From positions 29,392 through 93,391 of the forward strand of contig NZ_MVAR01000022.1 in the NCBI RefSeq assembly GCF_001999325.1: 64,000 nt of DNA. The letters are read 5' to 3'. The translations under genes were made by a program, and so were the position numbers. This DNA is from Thioalkalivibrio versutus. Its GTDB lineage: Bacteria > Pseudomonadota > Gammaproteobacteria > Ectothiorhodospirales > Ectothiorhodospiraceae. The notes under the pieces were generated by a model, which saw only the letters and a list, made by a program, of their open reading frames with translations, made no database searches and was not told the DNA's origin. This document shows positions 9,155 to 18,572 of the stretch, piece by piece. Position 1 is the stretch's first letter; every line of letters starts with the position of its first letter.

Positions 9155-10174
9155 ATGCTTTCATCCTTGATCCCCAGCATGATCGCCTTTGGCATCGCGG
9201 CCGTGGTCATCATCATTGCGGGGAGTCGGCTGGCGCGGGTGGCCGATGAACTGGCCGACCGCACTGGCCTGGGCGAGGCACTGTTCGGAATTTTCCTGCT
9301 GGCGGGCGTGACCTCGGTGCCCGACTTTGCCGCGACCCTGACTGCTGCGCTGGATGCCCGGCCCGACCTGGCGATGAGCAACGCTATGGGCAGCATGGCA
9401 GCGAATCTCGCGTTTCTGGGCATCGCGGACGTGGTCTACCGCAAGGCGAACCTGGAACATGCGGTCGCCTCACCCACCACCCTGATGCAGGCTGCATTAC
9501 TGATCGTGCTGCTGGCGCTGCCGTTGCTTGCTATTGCTTCCCCGCCTGTGTCGATGTGGGGCCTGCACCCGATTACCCCGGTGATCGTCGTCGCGTACCT
9601 GTTCGGGCTGTATCTGGTTCGCAGCACAAAAAACAAACCCATGTGGTTTCCCCGACGTACCCGCCAGACGGTTCCGGATAAGCCCGAACGCCACCGTCAT
9701 GGTGGACTGGGCAGGGCCTGGATCAGCTTTATTGGTCTGGCGGCTGTGACCGGAATCGCCGGCTGGGTGCTGATGGAGGCCGCCAAGGTCATCAGTGACC
9801 AGACCGGGCTCTCCGAAACCATGGTCGGGGGCCTGCTGACGGCGCTTGCCACCTCCTCGCCCGAGCTGGTGACGACCATCGCGGCCATCCGCCGCGGGGC
9901 GCTGACTTTGGCGGTGAGCAACATCTTCGGCACCAACTGCTTCAACATTCTGGTGGTGGCGGCCGCCGACGGTGGCTATCCCGGTGGATCCATCTACCAC
10001 GACATGGCGCCGGTGCAGATGACCTGGGGCCTGATCAGCATTCTGATGACCGCCATTCTGCTACTGGGCATGGTGCGACGCGAGACCTATGGGGTCGGCC
10101 GAATCGGATTCGAAAGCGCACTTGTCCTGGCTGTTTACGCCGTCGCACTGGGCATTGTTCTGGCGAGCGGCTGA
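9155..10174 (+). CDS. CaCA-superfamily Na+/Ca2+ (cation/H+) exchanger, YrbG-like
   Basis: A 339-residue inner-membrane protein with about ten hydrophobic segments in two inverted halves. Each half carries the alpha-repeat motif of cation exchangers: AGVTSVPDFAATL (about residues 49-61) and ALATSSPELVTTIAA (about 230-244), each followed by a small-residue helix (SNAMGSMAANLAF and SNIFGTNCFNILV). Asp replaces the usual Glu in the first repeat (SVPD rather than SxPE). The family exports Ca2+ or other cations against Na+ or H+ entry. The ATG at 9155 has GAGGAG 13 bases upstream, a rather long spacing. It stands alone, 87 bases before the heme oxygenase gene. Confidence 0.85.
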   Translation: MLSSLIPSMIAFGIAAVVIIIAGSRLARVADELADRTGLGEALFGIFLLAGVTSVPDFAATLTAALDARPDLAMSNAMGSMAANLAFLGIADVVYRKANLEHAVASPTTLMQAALLIVLLALPLLAIASPPVSMWGLHPITPVIVVAYLFGLYLVRSTKNKPMWFPRRTRQTVPDKPERHRHGGLGRAWISFIGLAAVTGIAGWVLMEAAKVISDQTGLSETMVGGLLTALATSSPELVTTIAAIRRGALTLAVSNIFGTNCFNILVVAAADGGYPGGSIYHDMAPVQMTWGLISILMTAILLLGMVRRETYGVGRIGFESALVLAVYAVALGIVLASG

Positions 10175-10261
10175 ATGATCCTGTTGGCATGGTGGAAGGA
10201 AAACCCCAGCACTGGGGCTGCCGGGCAGCACAGGTTCGGCCAAAACGGGTATCTTGAATCC

Positions 10262-10864
10262 ATGAACAGGCATCAGCGGGGATACGTGCACCAGACCTTG
10301 CGTAGGGCCACGGCGGCGGCGCACAAGGCGCTGGACCATCACCGGTTGATGCGACGCCTGACCGGCAGTGATCTTACCCGCGAGCAGTACGCCGAATTAC
10401 TTGCGGCCATGTGCCGACCGCATGCCCGATTGGAGCGGCAGGTTCATGCAAGCCGCCATCATGCGGAGTCGGGACTTGAGCTGTCACCACGTCTCGCGCG
10501 ACTGGAAGCGGACCTGGTCGAGTTGGGCCAGCCCGTCCCCCCGGTCTCGCAGACGCCGCCGGACCTTTCGGATGGACGTGCGGCCTGGTGGGGCCGGGTT
10601 TACGTACTGGAGGGATCGCGTCAGGGCAGTGCGTTGATTGCCCGGTGCATCCATTCCAGCCTGGGCGATACGGTGCCTTGCCGTTTTTTCGGTGAGACCA
10701 TCGTGCCCGACGATTTTGGTCGCTTGCTGGCGACGCTCGAGCGCGAGCTGGAAGTCGAGGACGCTCTCGCGCAGGCTGTAGCAGGCGCCCGAGAGGCGTT
10801 CGCCGACTACAAGGCCGAGCTGGATGCCTTCGACAGCAGGAAACGCGCTGTCGAAATGCGGTAA
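10262..10864 (+). CDS. bphO: Biliverdin-producing heme oxygenase (BphO-type)
   Basis: A 200-residue heme oxygenase that opens heme to biliverdin, CO and iron. The N-terminal LRRATAAAHKALDHH includes the His expected to ligate heme, and GRVYVLEGSRQGSALIARCI matches the distal-helix region of bacterial phytochrome-linked enzymes. It lies 40 bases upstream of a bacteriophytochrome and probably supplies its chromophore. I placed the start at ATG 10262 because homologous sequence begins there; no strong ribosome site is visible, and an in-frame start at 10175 would add 29 residues unlike the family. Function by homology is fairly secure, the start less so. Confidence 0.85.
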   Translation: MNRHQRGYVHQTLRRATAAAHKALDHHRLMRRLTGSDLTREQYAELLAAMCRPHARLERQVHASRHHAESGLELSPRLARLEADLVELGQPVPPVSQTPPDLSDGRAAWWGRVYVLEGSRQGSALIARCIHSSLGDTVPCRFFGETIVPDDFGRLLATLERELEVEDALAQAVAGAREAFADYKAELDAFDSRKRAVEMR

Positions 10865-10904
10865 ATTAACGGCCCGCTGTCACTCCGCGAAGGAGACGAA
10901 GGAT

Positions 10905-12932
10905 ATGGACGAGCCGGAACTGGACGCCGCGCTCGAGGCTTGCGACCGCGAGCCGGTGCATATCCCGGGAGCGATTCAGCCGCATGGTGCGCTGGTTGCC
11001 ATGGACGAGCAGCTCCAGGAAGTGCGCCAGGTCAGCGCCAACCTCGAATCCATCCTCGGTGTGGCGCCGGCCGATGCCCTTGCCATGACACCCGAGCGGA
11101 TGTTCACTCGCCGCTGGCTCGATCAGATCCGCATCCAGCTCGACTCACGGAACCGTTACGGTGCGCTGATCGTGTCGCTGCGTAGCCGTGGCCGGTCGCA
11201 GCGTTTTCGCCTGCTGTCGTATCGCAGTGGTGCGCGCGTGGTGGTCGAACTCGAACCGATTTCCGGCAATCCCGAACGCTGGCTGTTCGGCGCGATGGCC
11301 GACTGGCAGACCGAGCTGTCCGGCCATACGACCCGTGACGGGCTGCTGCGCGCGCTCACCGCCCTGGTGCGTGAGCTGGCCGGCTACGATCGGGTGATGA
11401 TCTATCGGTTCGACGAGGACTGGAACGGCAGCGTCGTCGCCGAAAGCCTGGCCGACGGTGCCGACACCTACCTGGGTCACCACTTTCCGGCCAGCGACAT
11501 TCCCGCCCAGGTGCGGCAGCTCTACAGCATCATGCGGGTGCGCGACATCCCGGATGCTTCGGCGGCAGCCGTGCCGCTCGTCCCGGCAAGCGACCCGGCC
11601 GACGCTTCTCCCCTCGATCTTTCGTGCGGCATCCTGCGGGCGGTCGCACCGATCCATGTCACCTACCTGGCCAACATGGGCGTGGTTGCCTCGATGTCGA
11701 TCGCCCTGCACCTCGATGGACGGTTGTGGGGGTTGCTGGCCTGCCATGCAGCGGCACGCAATATCCTGTCGCCGGCGTTGCGTGATGCCCTGCGCGCCAT
11801 GGTGCAGACCACCTGTGTTCAGCTCGAATTGGTCCAGGCCCGCGAGGAGGCCGCGCTGATTCAACGGGCCAACGACAGTCGTGACGTCCTGGTCGATCAG
11901 CGTGGGGAGTTTCCCGAACCGGAAGAACTGCTGGCAAGCCACGGCAAGGAATGGTTGCGGATCTTCCGGGCCAGTGGTGCGGTTCTGGCCGCCGGTGATC
12001 AGAGCGCCGGCGTGGGCACGGTGCCGGATGCGGAATCGATCGACGGGATCGTCGCCTGGTTGAACAGGCATCACTCCGGCGATCTGGCCTGGTCATCGCG
12101 AGAACTCGGCCGGACCGAACTGGGAAGGTTCTGCGAACCCGCCCGGGCCTCGGGCTTGCTGGCGGTACCGCTGCCGATCCGGAACCCGCGTGACGCCTGG
12201 CTGCTGTTCTTTCGATCCGAGAAGGCCGAAACGCGCATCTGGGCGGGCAACCCCGAAAAGACACTCGACCGACAAAGTGGGCGAATTTCGCCGCGCGAGA
12301 GCTTCGCCTCCTGGAAGGAAATCGTGCGCGGACAGAGTGTCCCGTGGCAATCGGCGGAGCTGCGTGCGGCGACCGACCTGGCCAGCGATCTGGCCGTGCT
12401 GATCGCGGCCGGCGAAATCAGTCAGCTTAACCAGCGGCTCGAGCGCCTGGCCACCCGTGACCATCTCACCGGCCTGTGGAACCGCTACCGCATGGAGGAG
12501 GCGATCGACCAGGAGGTCGCCGTGGCCGAACGCTACGGGCGACCTTGCGCGCTGGTCATGTTCGATATCGACCATTTCAAGCGCTTCAACGATACCTGGG
12601 GTCACGATGCCGGTGACGAAGTGCTGGTCACGGTGGCGCGGACCGTCTCGACCTTCATGCGCGATGCCGATCTTGCGGGTCGCTGGGGCGGTGAAGAATT
12701 CCTCGTACTGGCAGCCAATACCGGTCTCGAGGGTGCAACCCGCCTGGCAGAACGGTTGCGCGCGGCGATCGCGGGCCTGGAGATCCGTGACTACGGCAGT
12801 GTGACCGCCAGTTTCGGCGTGGCGGTATACCGGGAGGGTGATCAGAGACGCGGAATCGTCAAGCGTGCTGATCTGGGTCTGTATGCCGCCAAGGAGGGCG
12901 GGCGCAACCGGGTAGAAGTCAGCGCGGGTTGA
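10905..12932 (+). CDS. bphP: Bacteriophytochrome with GGDEF (diguanylate cyclase) output
   Basis: This 675-residue red/far-red photoreceptor has PAS, GAF and PHY domains followed by a GGDEF domain that makes cyclic di-GMP. The chromophore-linking Cys is at residue 13 in ACDREPVHIPGAIQPHG. The GAF domain holds HHFPASDIPAQVRQLYS and PIHVTYLANMGV. The PHY tongue holds WAGNPEK and SPRESFASWKEIV. The cyclase half starts at DHLTGLWNR, with the metal site MFDIDHFKRFND and the catalytic loop RWGGEEF. The ATG at 10905 follows GAAGGAGACGAAGGAT. The expected chromophore is biliverdin from the adjacent heme oxygenase. The usual histidine kinase output is replaced by the cyclase. A PilZ protein at 38913 is a possible c-di-GMP receptor, though not linked. 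Confidence 0.95.
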   Translation: MDEPELDAALEACDREPVHIPGAIQPHGALVAMDEQLQEVRQVSANLESILGVAPADALAMTPERMFTRRWLDQIRIQLDSRNRYGALIVSLRSRGRSQRFRLLSYRSGARVVVELEPISGNPERWLFGAMADWQTELSGHTTRDGLLRALTALVRELAGYDRVMIYRFDEDWNGSVVAESLADGADTYLGHHFPASDIPAQVRQLYSIMRVRDIPDASAAAVPLVPASDPADASPLDLSCGILRAVAPIHVTYLANMGVVASMSIALHLDGRLWGLLACHAAARNILSPALRDALRAMVQTTCVQLELVQAREEAALIQRANDSRDVLVDQRGEFPEPEELLASHGKEWLRIFRASGAVLAAGDQSAGVGTVPDAESIDGIVAWLNRHHSGDLAWSSRELGRTELGRFCEPARASGLLAVPLPIRNPRDAWLLFFRSEKAETRIWAGNPEKTLDRQSGRISPRESFASWKEIVRGQSVPWQSAELRAATDLASDLAVLIAAGEISQLNQRLERLATRDHLTGLWNRYRMEEAIDQEVAVAERYGRPCALVMFDIDHFKRFNDTWGHDAGDEVLVTVARTVSTFMRDADLAGRWGGEEFLVLAANTGLEGATRLAERLRAAIAGLEIRDYGSVTASFGVAVYREGDQRRGIVKRADLGLYAAKEGGRNRVEVSAG

Positions 12933-13016
12933 AGCCGCAATCCCTCCAGATCGGATTTCCCCTGGTTATGGCGTTCCTGCGCAGCACCGGGATTTACTGG
13001 TGCGGGTTGAAGCCGC
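12924..13016. repeat. 15-bp direct repeat spanning two convergent gene ends
   Basis: GCGGGTTGAAGCCGC occurs at 12924-12938, over the bphP stop, and again at 13002-13016, inside the last codons of the P-type ATPase. The two copies are 78 bases apart. It may be chance or the scar of a small rearrangement. No clear terminator is visible between the two convergent genes. Confidence 0.6.
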
Positions 13017-15702
13017 GGCGGCGCAGGAAGGCCTTTTCCAGCTCGACGAGGGTGAACAGGACGATCCCAAACACGAGGATGCGGCCCCATTCCTCCAGGC
13101 CGATGGCGGTGGTGCCGAACAGGAACTGCAGCGGTGGGGCGTAGGTAAACAGGCCCTGTAGCAGGATCAGGGCGCCGACGGCGATCAGCACGGGGCGGCT
13201 GCCGAACAGGCCCTCGCGATTGCAGGACGGTTCCAGGATGTAGCGGCTGTTGAACAGGAAGAACAACTGGCCCATGACCAGGGTGTTGATCGCCACGGTG
13301 CGGGCGAATTCGTCGGCCACGCCCTGTTGTTCCAGCCACAGGAAGTGGCCGAAGGTGCCGGCGACCAGCAGTGCCGAGACGAACCCCACGCGCCAGATCA
13401 GGAAGCCGGACAGCAGGGGGGTGCGCGGCGGGCGTGGAGAGCGCTGCATCACGCCGGGTTCGGTCGGTTCGAAGGCCAGCGCCAGCGCCAGGGTCACGGC
13501 GGTGACCATGTTCACCCACAGCACCTGCACCGGGGTCAGCGGCAGCGTCAGGCCGAGCAGGATGGCGGCGACGATGGTGAAGGCCTGGCCGCCGTTGGTG
13601 GGCAGCAGAAACAGGATGGCCTTCTTCAGGTTGTCGTAGACCGTGCGGCCTTCTTCCACCGCGTTGGCGATGGAGGCGAAGTTGTCGTCGGCCAGCACCA
13701 TCTCGGAGGCCTCGCGCGCGGCCTCGGTGCCCTTGATGCCCATGGCGATCCCGACATCCGCGCGTTTGAGCGCCGGGGCGTCGTTGACGCCGTCGCCAGT
13801 CATCGCCACCACCTCGTGATGGCTCTGGATGGCGCGCACCAGGCGCAGCTTGTGCTCGGGCGTGGCGCGGGCGAACACGTCCACGTGGCGGACCTGCTCC
13901 TCCAGCTCTTCGTCGGTGGCGTTCTCCAGCTCGTGGCCCACCACCACGCCGCCCTCGGTGCGGATGCCCAGTTCGTCGGCGATGGCGCGCGCAGTGACGC
14001 CGTGATCGCCGGTGATCATCTTTACGCGGATGCCGGCTTCCTGGCAGTGGGCCACTGCCTTGATGGCCTCTTCGCGGGGCGGGTCGATGATGCCGCAGAC
14101 GGCGACCAGGGTGAGACCGCCATCCTCGATGTCGGCAAACTCCAGTTCCCGGCGATGATCCTCCATGCTCCGCGTGGCCAGGGCGAGCAGGCGCTGGCCG
14201 CGCGCGGCGACGCCGTCCATCCACTGCTGCCAGTGTTCGGCGTCCAGGGGCTCTTCGCCGTCGGCGGTGCGCTGGGTGCTGCAGACGGCCAGCACGCGTT
14301 CCGGCGCGCCCTTCAGGAAGACGAATGCCCCGCCTTCGTGATCGTGATGCAGGGTCGCCATGAACTTGTAGGACGACTCGAAGGGGATCACGTCGTCGCG
14401 TACATAGCGCTCGTTGACCTCCTTCGGGTCCAGCCCGCCCTTCATCGCCGCAGTGATCAGCGCCCCCTCGGTGGGGTCCCCCTCCATGGTCCAGGCGTCG
14501 TCCTTCGGGTAGACCTCGGCATCGTTGCACAGCAGGATGCCGCGCAGGATCTCCGCGAGCAGCGGGTCGGATTCTGGGTCGGCCTCCTGGCCGTCGCGGG
14601 TAATCCCGCCGTGCGGCTCGTAGCCGACCCCGGTCAGCTCGTACTCCGCCGCGGTGGTGACGATGCTCTTCACCGTCATCTCGTTGCGGGTCAGGGTGCC
14701 GGTCTTGTCCGAGCAGATGGTGGTGACCGAGCCGAGGGTCTCCACCGCCGGCAGGCGGCGGATGATCGCGTGGCGCGCGGCCATGCGCTGTACCCCGATC
14801 GCCAGGGTGATGGTCATGATCGCCGGCAGGCCCTCGGGGATGGCCGCGACCGCGAGGCTGACCGCCGCGAGGAAGGTCTCCACCAGGTCGTAGTCGCGCA
14901 CCCAGAAGCCAAAGGCGAAGGTGGCCGCGGCCAGTATGCCGATCGCCACCGACAGCCAGCGGCCGAACTGCGCGATCTGGCGCAGCAGCGGCGTCGTCAG
15001 GGTCTCCACCTCGCCGATCATGGTGGAGATGCGCCCGATCTCCGTATCGGCCCCGGTGCCGATCACCACGCCGCGCCCCTGGCCGAAGGCGACGAGTGTG
15101 CCGGAATACGCCATCGAGACGCGGTCGCCGAGGTCGGCCTCTGGCTCCACCGGGGCGGTCTGCTTCTCGCTGGCGACCGATTCGCCGGTCAGCGCGGCCT
15201 CGTCGATGCGCATGTTGTGCGCCCCGGTCAGGCGCAGGTCCGCCGGGACGCGGTCTCCCGCCTGCAGGTAGACGATGTCGCCGGGGACCAGCTCTTCCGC
15301 AGGGATACTCCGGCGCTGGCCGTCGCGCAGCACCTGCGCCTTCGGCGAGAGCATCTGGCGGATTGCATCCAGCGCCTTTTCCGCCTTGCCCTCCTGGATG
15401 TGGCCGATGATCGCGTTGATCAGTACCACCCCTAGGATCACGCCGGTATCCAACCAGTGCCCGAGGAAAGCGGTGCCGATGGCCGCGGCGATCAGTACGT
15501 AGATCAGCACGTTGTGAAACTGCAGCAGGAAACGCCGGATGGGTCCGGTGCGTGCGGTTTCCGGCAGGCGATTGGGGCCGACGTCCTGCAGCCTTTGTTC
15601 GGCATCCGGAGACTTGAGCCCGTGCTCGTCCACCTCCAGGCGCTTGAGGACCTCGTCGGTCTTCAGGGCGTGCCAGTCGAGGGATGGGTCACGATTGCTC
15701 AT
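12994..15702 (-). CDS. P2-type cation-transporting ATPase (Ca2+/Na+-pump-like)
   Basis: A 902-residue inner-membrane pump. It has an N-terminal cation-ATPase domain, an actuator loop with ALTGESV, the phosphorylation site [15 protein letters not shown], a nucleotide-binding domain with [10 protein letters not shown], the hinge [21 protein letters not shown] (key residues T-G-D-G-x-N-D), and a C-terminal cation-ATPase membrane domain of six helices. TM4 reads [24 protein letters not shown] is typical of Ca2+-type P2 pumps, though some bacterial members move Na+ or Mg2+. The start at 15702 has only a weak ribosome site. It is monocistronic and convergent with bphP. Ion specificity is not resolved. 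Confidence 0.9.
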   Translation of the reverse strand: MSNRDPSLDWHALKTDEVLKRLEVDEHGLKSPDAEQRLQDVGPNRLPETARTGPIRRFLLQFHNVLIYVLIAAAIGTAFLGHWLDTGVILGVVLINAIIGHIQEGKAEKALDAIRQMLSPKAQVLRDGQRRSIPAEELVPGDIVYLQAGDRVPADLRLTGAHNMRIDEAALTGESVASEKQTAPVEPEADLGDRVSMAYSGTLVAFGQGRGVVIGTGADTEIGRISTMIGEVETLTTPLLRQIAQFGRWLSVAIGILAAATFAFGFWVRDYDLVETFLAAVSLAVAAIPEGLPAIMTITLAIGVQRMAARHAIIRRLPAVETLGSVTTICSDKTGTLTRNEMTVKSIVTTAAEYELTGVGYEPHGGITRDGQEADPESDPLLAEILRGILLCNDAEVYPKDDAWTMEGDPTEGALITAAMKGGLDPKEVNERYVRDDVIPFESSYKFMATLHHDHEGGAFVFLKGAPERVLAVCSTQRTADGEEPLDAEHWQQWMDGVAARGQRLLALATRSMEDHRRELEFADIEDGGLTLVAVCGIIDPPREEAIKAVAHCQEAGIRVKMITGDHGVTARAIADELGIRTEGGVVVGHELENATDEELEEQVRHVDVFARATPEHKLRLVRAIQSHHEVVAMTGDGVNDAPALKRADVGIAMGIKGTEAAREASEMVLADDNFASIANAVEEGRTVYDNLKKAILFLLPTNGGQAFTIVAAILLGLTLPLTPVQVLWVNMVTAVTLALALAFEPTEPGVMQRSPRPPRTPLLSGFLIWRVGFVSALLVAGTFGHFLWLEQQGVADEFARTVAINTLVMGQLFFLFNSRYILEPSCNREGLFGSRPVLIAVGALILLQGLFTYAPPLQFLFGTTAIGLEEWGRILVFGIVLFTLVELEKAFLRRRGFNPHQ

Positions 15703-15859
15703 GCGTCTACCGTCAAGGTGGCGGCGGCGGGGCCGTTCCAGATTTGCCTATCATGCGCTGCGCAGGTCGCGCTGTCAGGACTACGCCCGCCCGTTCGGGC
15801 GGAATTTTCCCACCGCTACTGAGTCTATTGGATCACGCTAACCACCCAGGAGGTTCCCC

Positions 15860-16765
15860 ATGTCCCGTTGGATCGCCACGGCCGCCCTTGCGGCCGCAGC
15901 ATTGTTGGTGGCCCCGGCCGCGCTGGCTGCGGAGAAGGTCACGCTGGAACGCGATGATCTGACCCTGGTCGGGCATATGAAGGAAGGCATGGGGGCGAGC
16001 CCCTCCGACGGTGTGGTGCTGATGCTGCACGGCACCCTGGCGCACGGGCGCATGGAGGTGATGGCGGGGGTGCAGGACCTGCTGGCCGAGCACGGACTGA
16101 ACTCCCTGTCGATCAACCTGAGCTACGGGATCGATGCACGTGAAGGGATGTTCGAGTGTGACGCCCCGGTGCGTCACGGGGTCGACGATCACCTGCAGGA
16201 GGTCAGCCTGTGGCACGAATGGCTGCAGGACGAAGGCTACGGTCCAGTCACCCTGTTCGGGCACTCCCGTGGCGCCAATCAGGTCGCCCGCTACCTGATC
16301 GAGCACGACCCGGACGGCATCCGCGCCCTGGTGCTGGTGGCGGCTTCCACCTTTGACGAGGATGAGGCTGCGGCGGATTTCGAGGAGCAAAGCGGCCTGC
16401 CGCTGCAGGTGATGCTGGATCGTGCCCGCGAACTGCAGCGCATGAACCAGGAAGAGACCCTGATGGAGGACGTGCGCTTCCTCTATTGCGAGGAGCTGGA
16501 CGTGACCCCGCGCGCCTTTCTTGGCTACTACGAACCGACCCGCCAGAACGATACCCCTTCGGTGATCCGCGGGATGCAGATTCCGACGCTGGTGATCGTC
16601 GGCTCCGAGGATGACGTGGTGCCGGACCTGCCGCAGAAGGTCGAGGCGGTGAAGGACAGCGGCGACATCACCCTGATGACCGTGGACGGTGCCGATCACT
16701 TCTTCCGCGACTTCTTCGCGGATGACGTGGCCGATTTCACCGCGGACTTCATCGATCAGAACTGA
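15860..16765 (+). CDS. Exported alpha/beta hydrolase
   Basis: This 301-residue protein has a signal peptide ending near ALAA (residues 1-23) and an alpha/beta-hydrolase fold. The nucleophile elbow is LFGHSRGANQ (Ser), the acid is in VIVGSEDDVVP (Asp) and the base in VDGADHFF (His), giving a complete catalytic triad; VVLMLHGTLAHG supplies the oxyanion region. It is therefore a probable periplasmic esterase or lipase-like enzyme; the substrate is unknown. CAGGAGG lies six bases before the ATG. It is a single gene ended by the strong terminator at 16801-16836. Confidence 0.85.
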   Translation: MSRWIATAALAAAALLVAPAALAAEKVTLERDDLTLVGHMKEGMGASPSDGVVLMLHGTLAHGRMEVMAGVQDLLAEHGLNSLSINLSYGIDAREGMFECDAPVRHGVDDHLQEVSLWHEWLQDEGYGPVTLFGHSRGANQVARYLIEHDPDGIRALVLVAASTFDEDEAAADFEEQSGLPLQVMLDRARELQRMNQEETLMEDVRFLYCEELDVTPRAFLGYYEPTRQNDTPSVIRGMQIPTLVIVGSEDDVVPDLPQKVEAVKDSGDITLMTVDGADHFFRDFFADDVADFTADFIDQN

Positions 16766-16800
16766 TCGGTAAGCCCTCAAGAACAAGTCGGCGCTAGTGC

Positions 16801-16836
16801 AAGGCCGGCCCGGGAATTCCCCGGGCCGGCCTTTTT
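16801..16836 (+). terminator. Strong intrinsic terminator after the alpha/beta hydrolase
   Basis: A GC stem (AAGGCCGGCCCGGG paired with CCCGGGCCGGCCTT around a short AATTC loop) is followed by TTTTT. Because the stem is flanked by A residues on its left side, it may also stop transcripts of the convergent Mrp operon. Confidence 0.9.
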
Positions 16837-16853
16837 CGTGCCCGTGTTAGGGG

Positions 16854-18572
16854 CTATCCGACCAGCAACGTCAGGTAGAGCCCGAGCATCGCGGCGGAGA
16901 ACAGCAGCCCGATGGTCTCCCATCGCGTCAGGACGCGTTCGGCGTCTTCCAGACGCTGGCGCAGTTTCAGGCGCAGTAGCCGCAGGCGTGCCGGCATCCG
17001 GTGCGGCCGGGGTGGTCGCAGGGCCAGGCTTCGGTGGGTACGGCGGGCGGCACTCCAGGCGGCCTCGGCCAGCACGGCCAGATCGCCCTCCGGCACGCGT
17101 GGGGTCTCGCGGTCACGGATCAGCCGGTAGGCGATGCCGGCGAGGACGAGCCCCAGGGCGATCGGCCACAGCAGGGCCAGGCCATACAGATCCCGTGGCT
17201 CGACGGGCAGGCCGCCGGGCCCGACGACCAGGACCCCGAACGGGAGCAACAACCCCGTCAGTGCAAGACTGCCCCAGGCCCACCACCGGTGCCGGTCAAG
17301 TCCGTTGGCGGGTGCCCGCAGCCCGGCCTGCCAGCACCACAGGAAACGCAGCAGCAGTACGGTGGTGCCCGCTGCGGCGAGGGTCAGCAGCAACTCCGTA
17401 TGCGCCAGCCAGCCGGGCAGCGCGTCGGGGGCCAGCGGGCCCTTTAGCGTGTTCTTGGCCAGCGCGCCGCTGGTGAACGGCAACCCGGCCAGCGCCAGGG
17501 CCGGCAACAGGGTGAACAGGACAAACGCGGCCCGGGCCAGGCGCGTACCCGGCCATTGGTTCTGCATCCCCGCCGTCAGGAACAGCGCGCCCTTCGCCAG
17601 GCCGTGGTGAACGGCGTACAGCGTGACGGCGGCCAGCAGCCAGCCGCGCGCCTCCGGCAGCAACAGGGCCAGGCCTATGCCGACCGTCATCAGTCCCATC
17701 TGCGAGATGCTGGAGTAGGCGAGGATGGTCTTCGGTCGTACCTGCAGGACGCCCACCAGGACCCCGAGGAAGGCCGCTGCCAGGCCCAGCAGGACCAGGG
17801 TCTCGCCCAGCACTGCATGCCCGGTGGCGTCGAGCGGCAGCAACCGCATCCAGCCCAGCAGCCCGGCCTTGATCATCGCCCCGGACAGCACGGCGCTGGC
17901 CGGCACGGGGGCCGCCGGGTGGGCCAGGGGCAGCCAGGAGTGCAGCGGCAGCATGCCGGCCTTGATCCCCAGGCCTACGACCAGCAGTGCGAGCGCCCAG
18001 CCCTCGGGGCGGGCCGCTGCCACCGCCGCCAGGCTGGATTGCCCTGCGGCGTGGACGGCCAGGAGCAGGCCCGCGAGCAGCAGGACCTCGCCCAGTACCG
18101 CGAGGATCAGGTACACCCGCCCGGCGCGCCACGCCTCCGGCTTTCCGGAGTGGACCACCAGCCCGTAGGCGGAGAGGCTCATCAGGGAGAAAAACAGGTA
18201 GAACGATGCCGCGTCCTGCGCGAGGACCAGGCCCAGATTCCCGGCCAGGGCCAGCAGCCAGAACACGTAAAAGCGCTCGCGCCGGACGTCGTCACGCCGC
18301 TCGCCGAGGGCGAATAGTCCGGCTGCCAGCCAAAGGCCTGCAGTCAGGGCCAGAAACGCCCGCCCGGTTGGGTCGACGGCCAGGTGGGTCCCCATCAGCA
18401 GGCTATCGAAGGTCGCCTCCAGCCCGGTCGGGGCCAGGGCGGCGAGCAGCAGCCCGGGGAGCGCGGCCCAGGGGACCAGGCGGTTCAGCCGCGCCTGCCC
18501 CGGGCGCAGGCCGATGAATACCGCCAGCAGCAACGGCAGCAGTGGGACGGCGAGCAGGAGGATGCTGCTCAC
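16854..18572 (-). CDS. Mrp-type antiporter, third NuoL/M/N-like (MrpD-family) subunit
   Basis: A 572-residue polytopic membrane protein of the proton-conducting NuoL/M/N family, with a C-terminal extension ending in a charged stretch and a final hydrophobic helix. The TM7 Lys region KAGMLPLHSWLPLAHPAAP is intact. In TM5, however, the place of the Glu found in its two paralogues is taken by Ser (FYLFFSLMSLSAYG), which suggests an impaired or structural proton channel. It starts with GTG at 18572 inside the upstream stop (GTGA overlap); the longer open frame upstream is the overlapping paralogue read in another frame. It is the last gene of the eight-gene Mrp operon. Confidence 0.85.
   Translation of the reverse strand: MSSILLLAVPLLPLLLAVFIGLRPGQARLNRLVPWAALPGLLLAALAPTGLEATFDSLLMGTHLAVDPTGRAFLALTAGLWLAAGLFALGERRDDVRRERFYVFWLLALAGNLGLVLAQDAASFYLFFSLMSLSAYGLVVHSGKPEAWRAGRVYLILAVLGEVLLLAGLLLAVHAAGQSSLAAVAAARPEGWALALLVVGLGIKAGMLPLHSWLPLAHPAAPVPASAVLSGAMIKAGLLGWMRLLPLDATGHAVLGETLVLLGLAAAFLGVLVGVLQVRPKTILAYSSISQMGLMTVGIGLALLLPEARGWLLAAVTLYAVHHGLAKGALFLTAGMQNQWPGTRLARAAFVLFTLLPALALAGLPFTSGALAKNTLKGPLAPDALPGWLAHTELLLTLAAAGTTVLLLRFLWCWQAGLRAPANGLDRHRWWAWGSLALTGLLLPFGVLVVGPGGLPVEPRDLYGLALLWPIALGLVLAGIAYRLIRDRETPRVPEGDLAVLAEAAWSAARRTHRSLALRPPRPHRMPARLRLLRLKLRQRLEDAERVLTRWETIGLLFSAAMLGLYLTLLVG

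Noticed and set aside
13327..15435. A 702-codon plus-strand frame opposite the P-type ATPase
   Set aside because: Antisense to a pump with all catalytic motifs; product lacks any domain.
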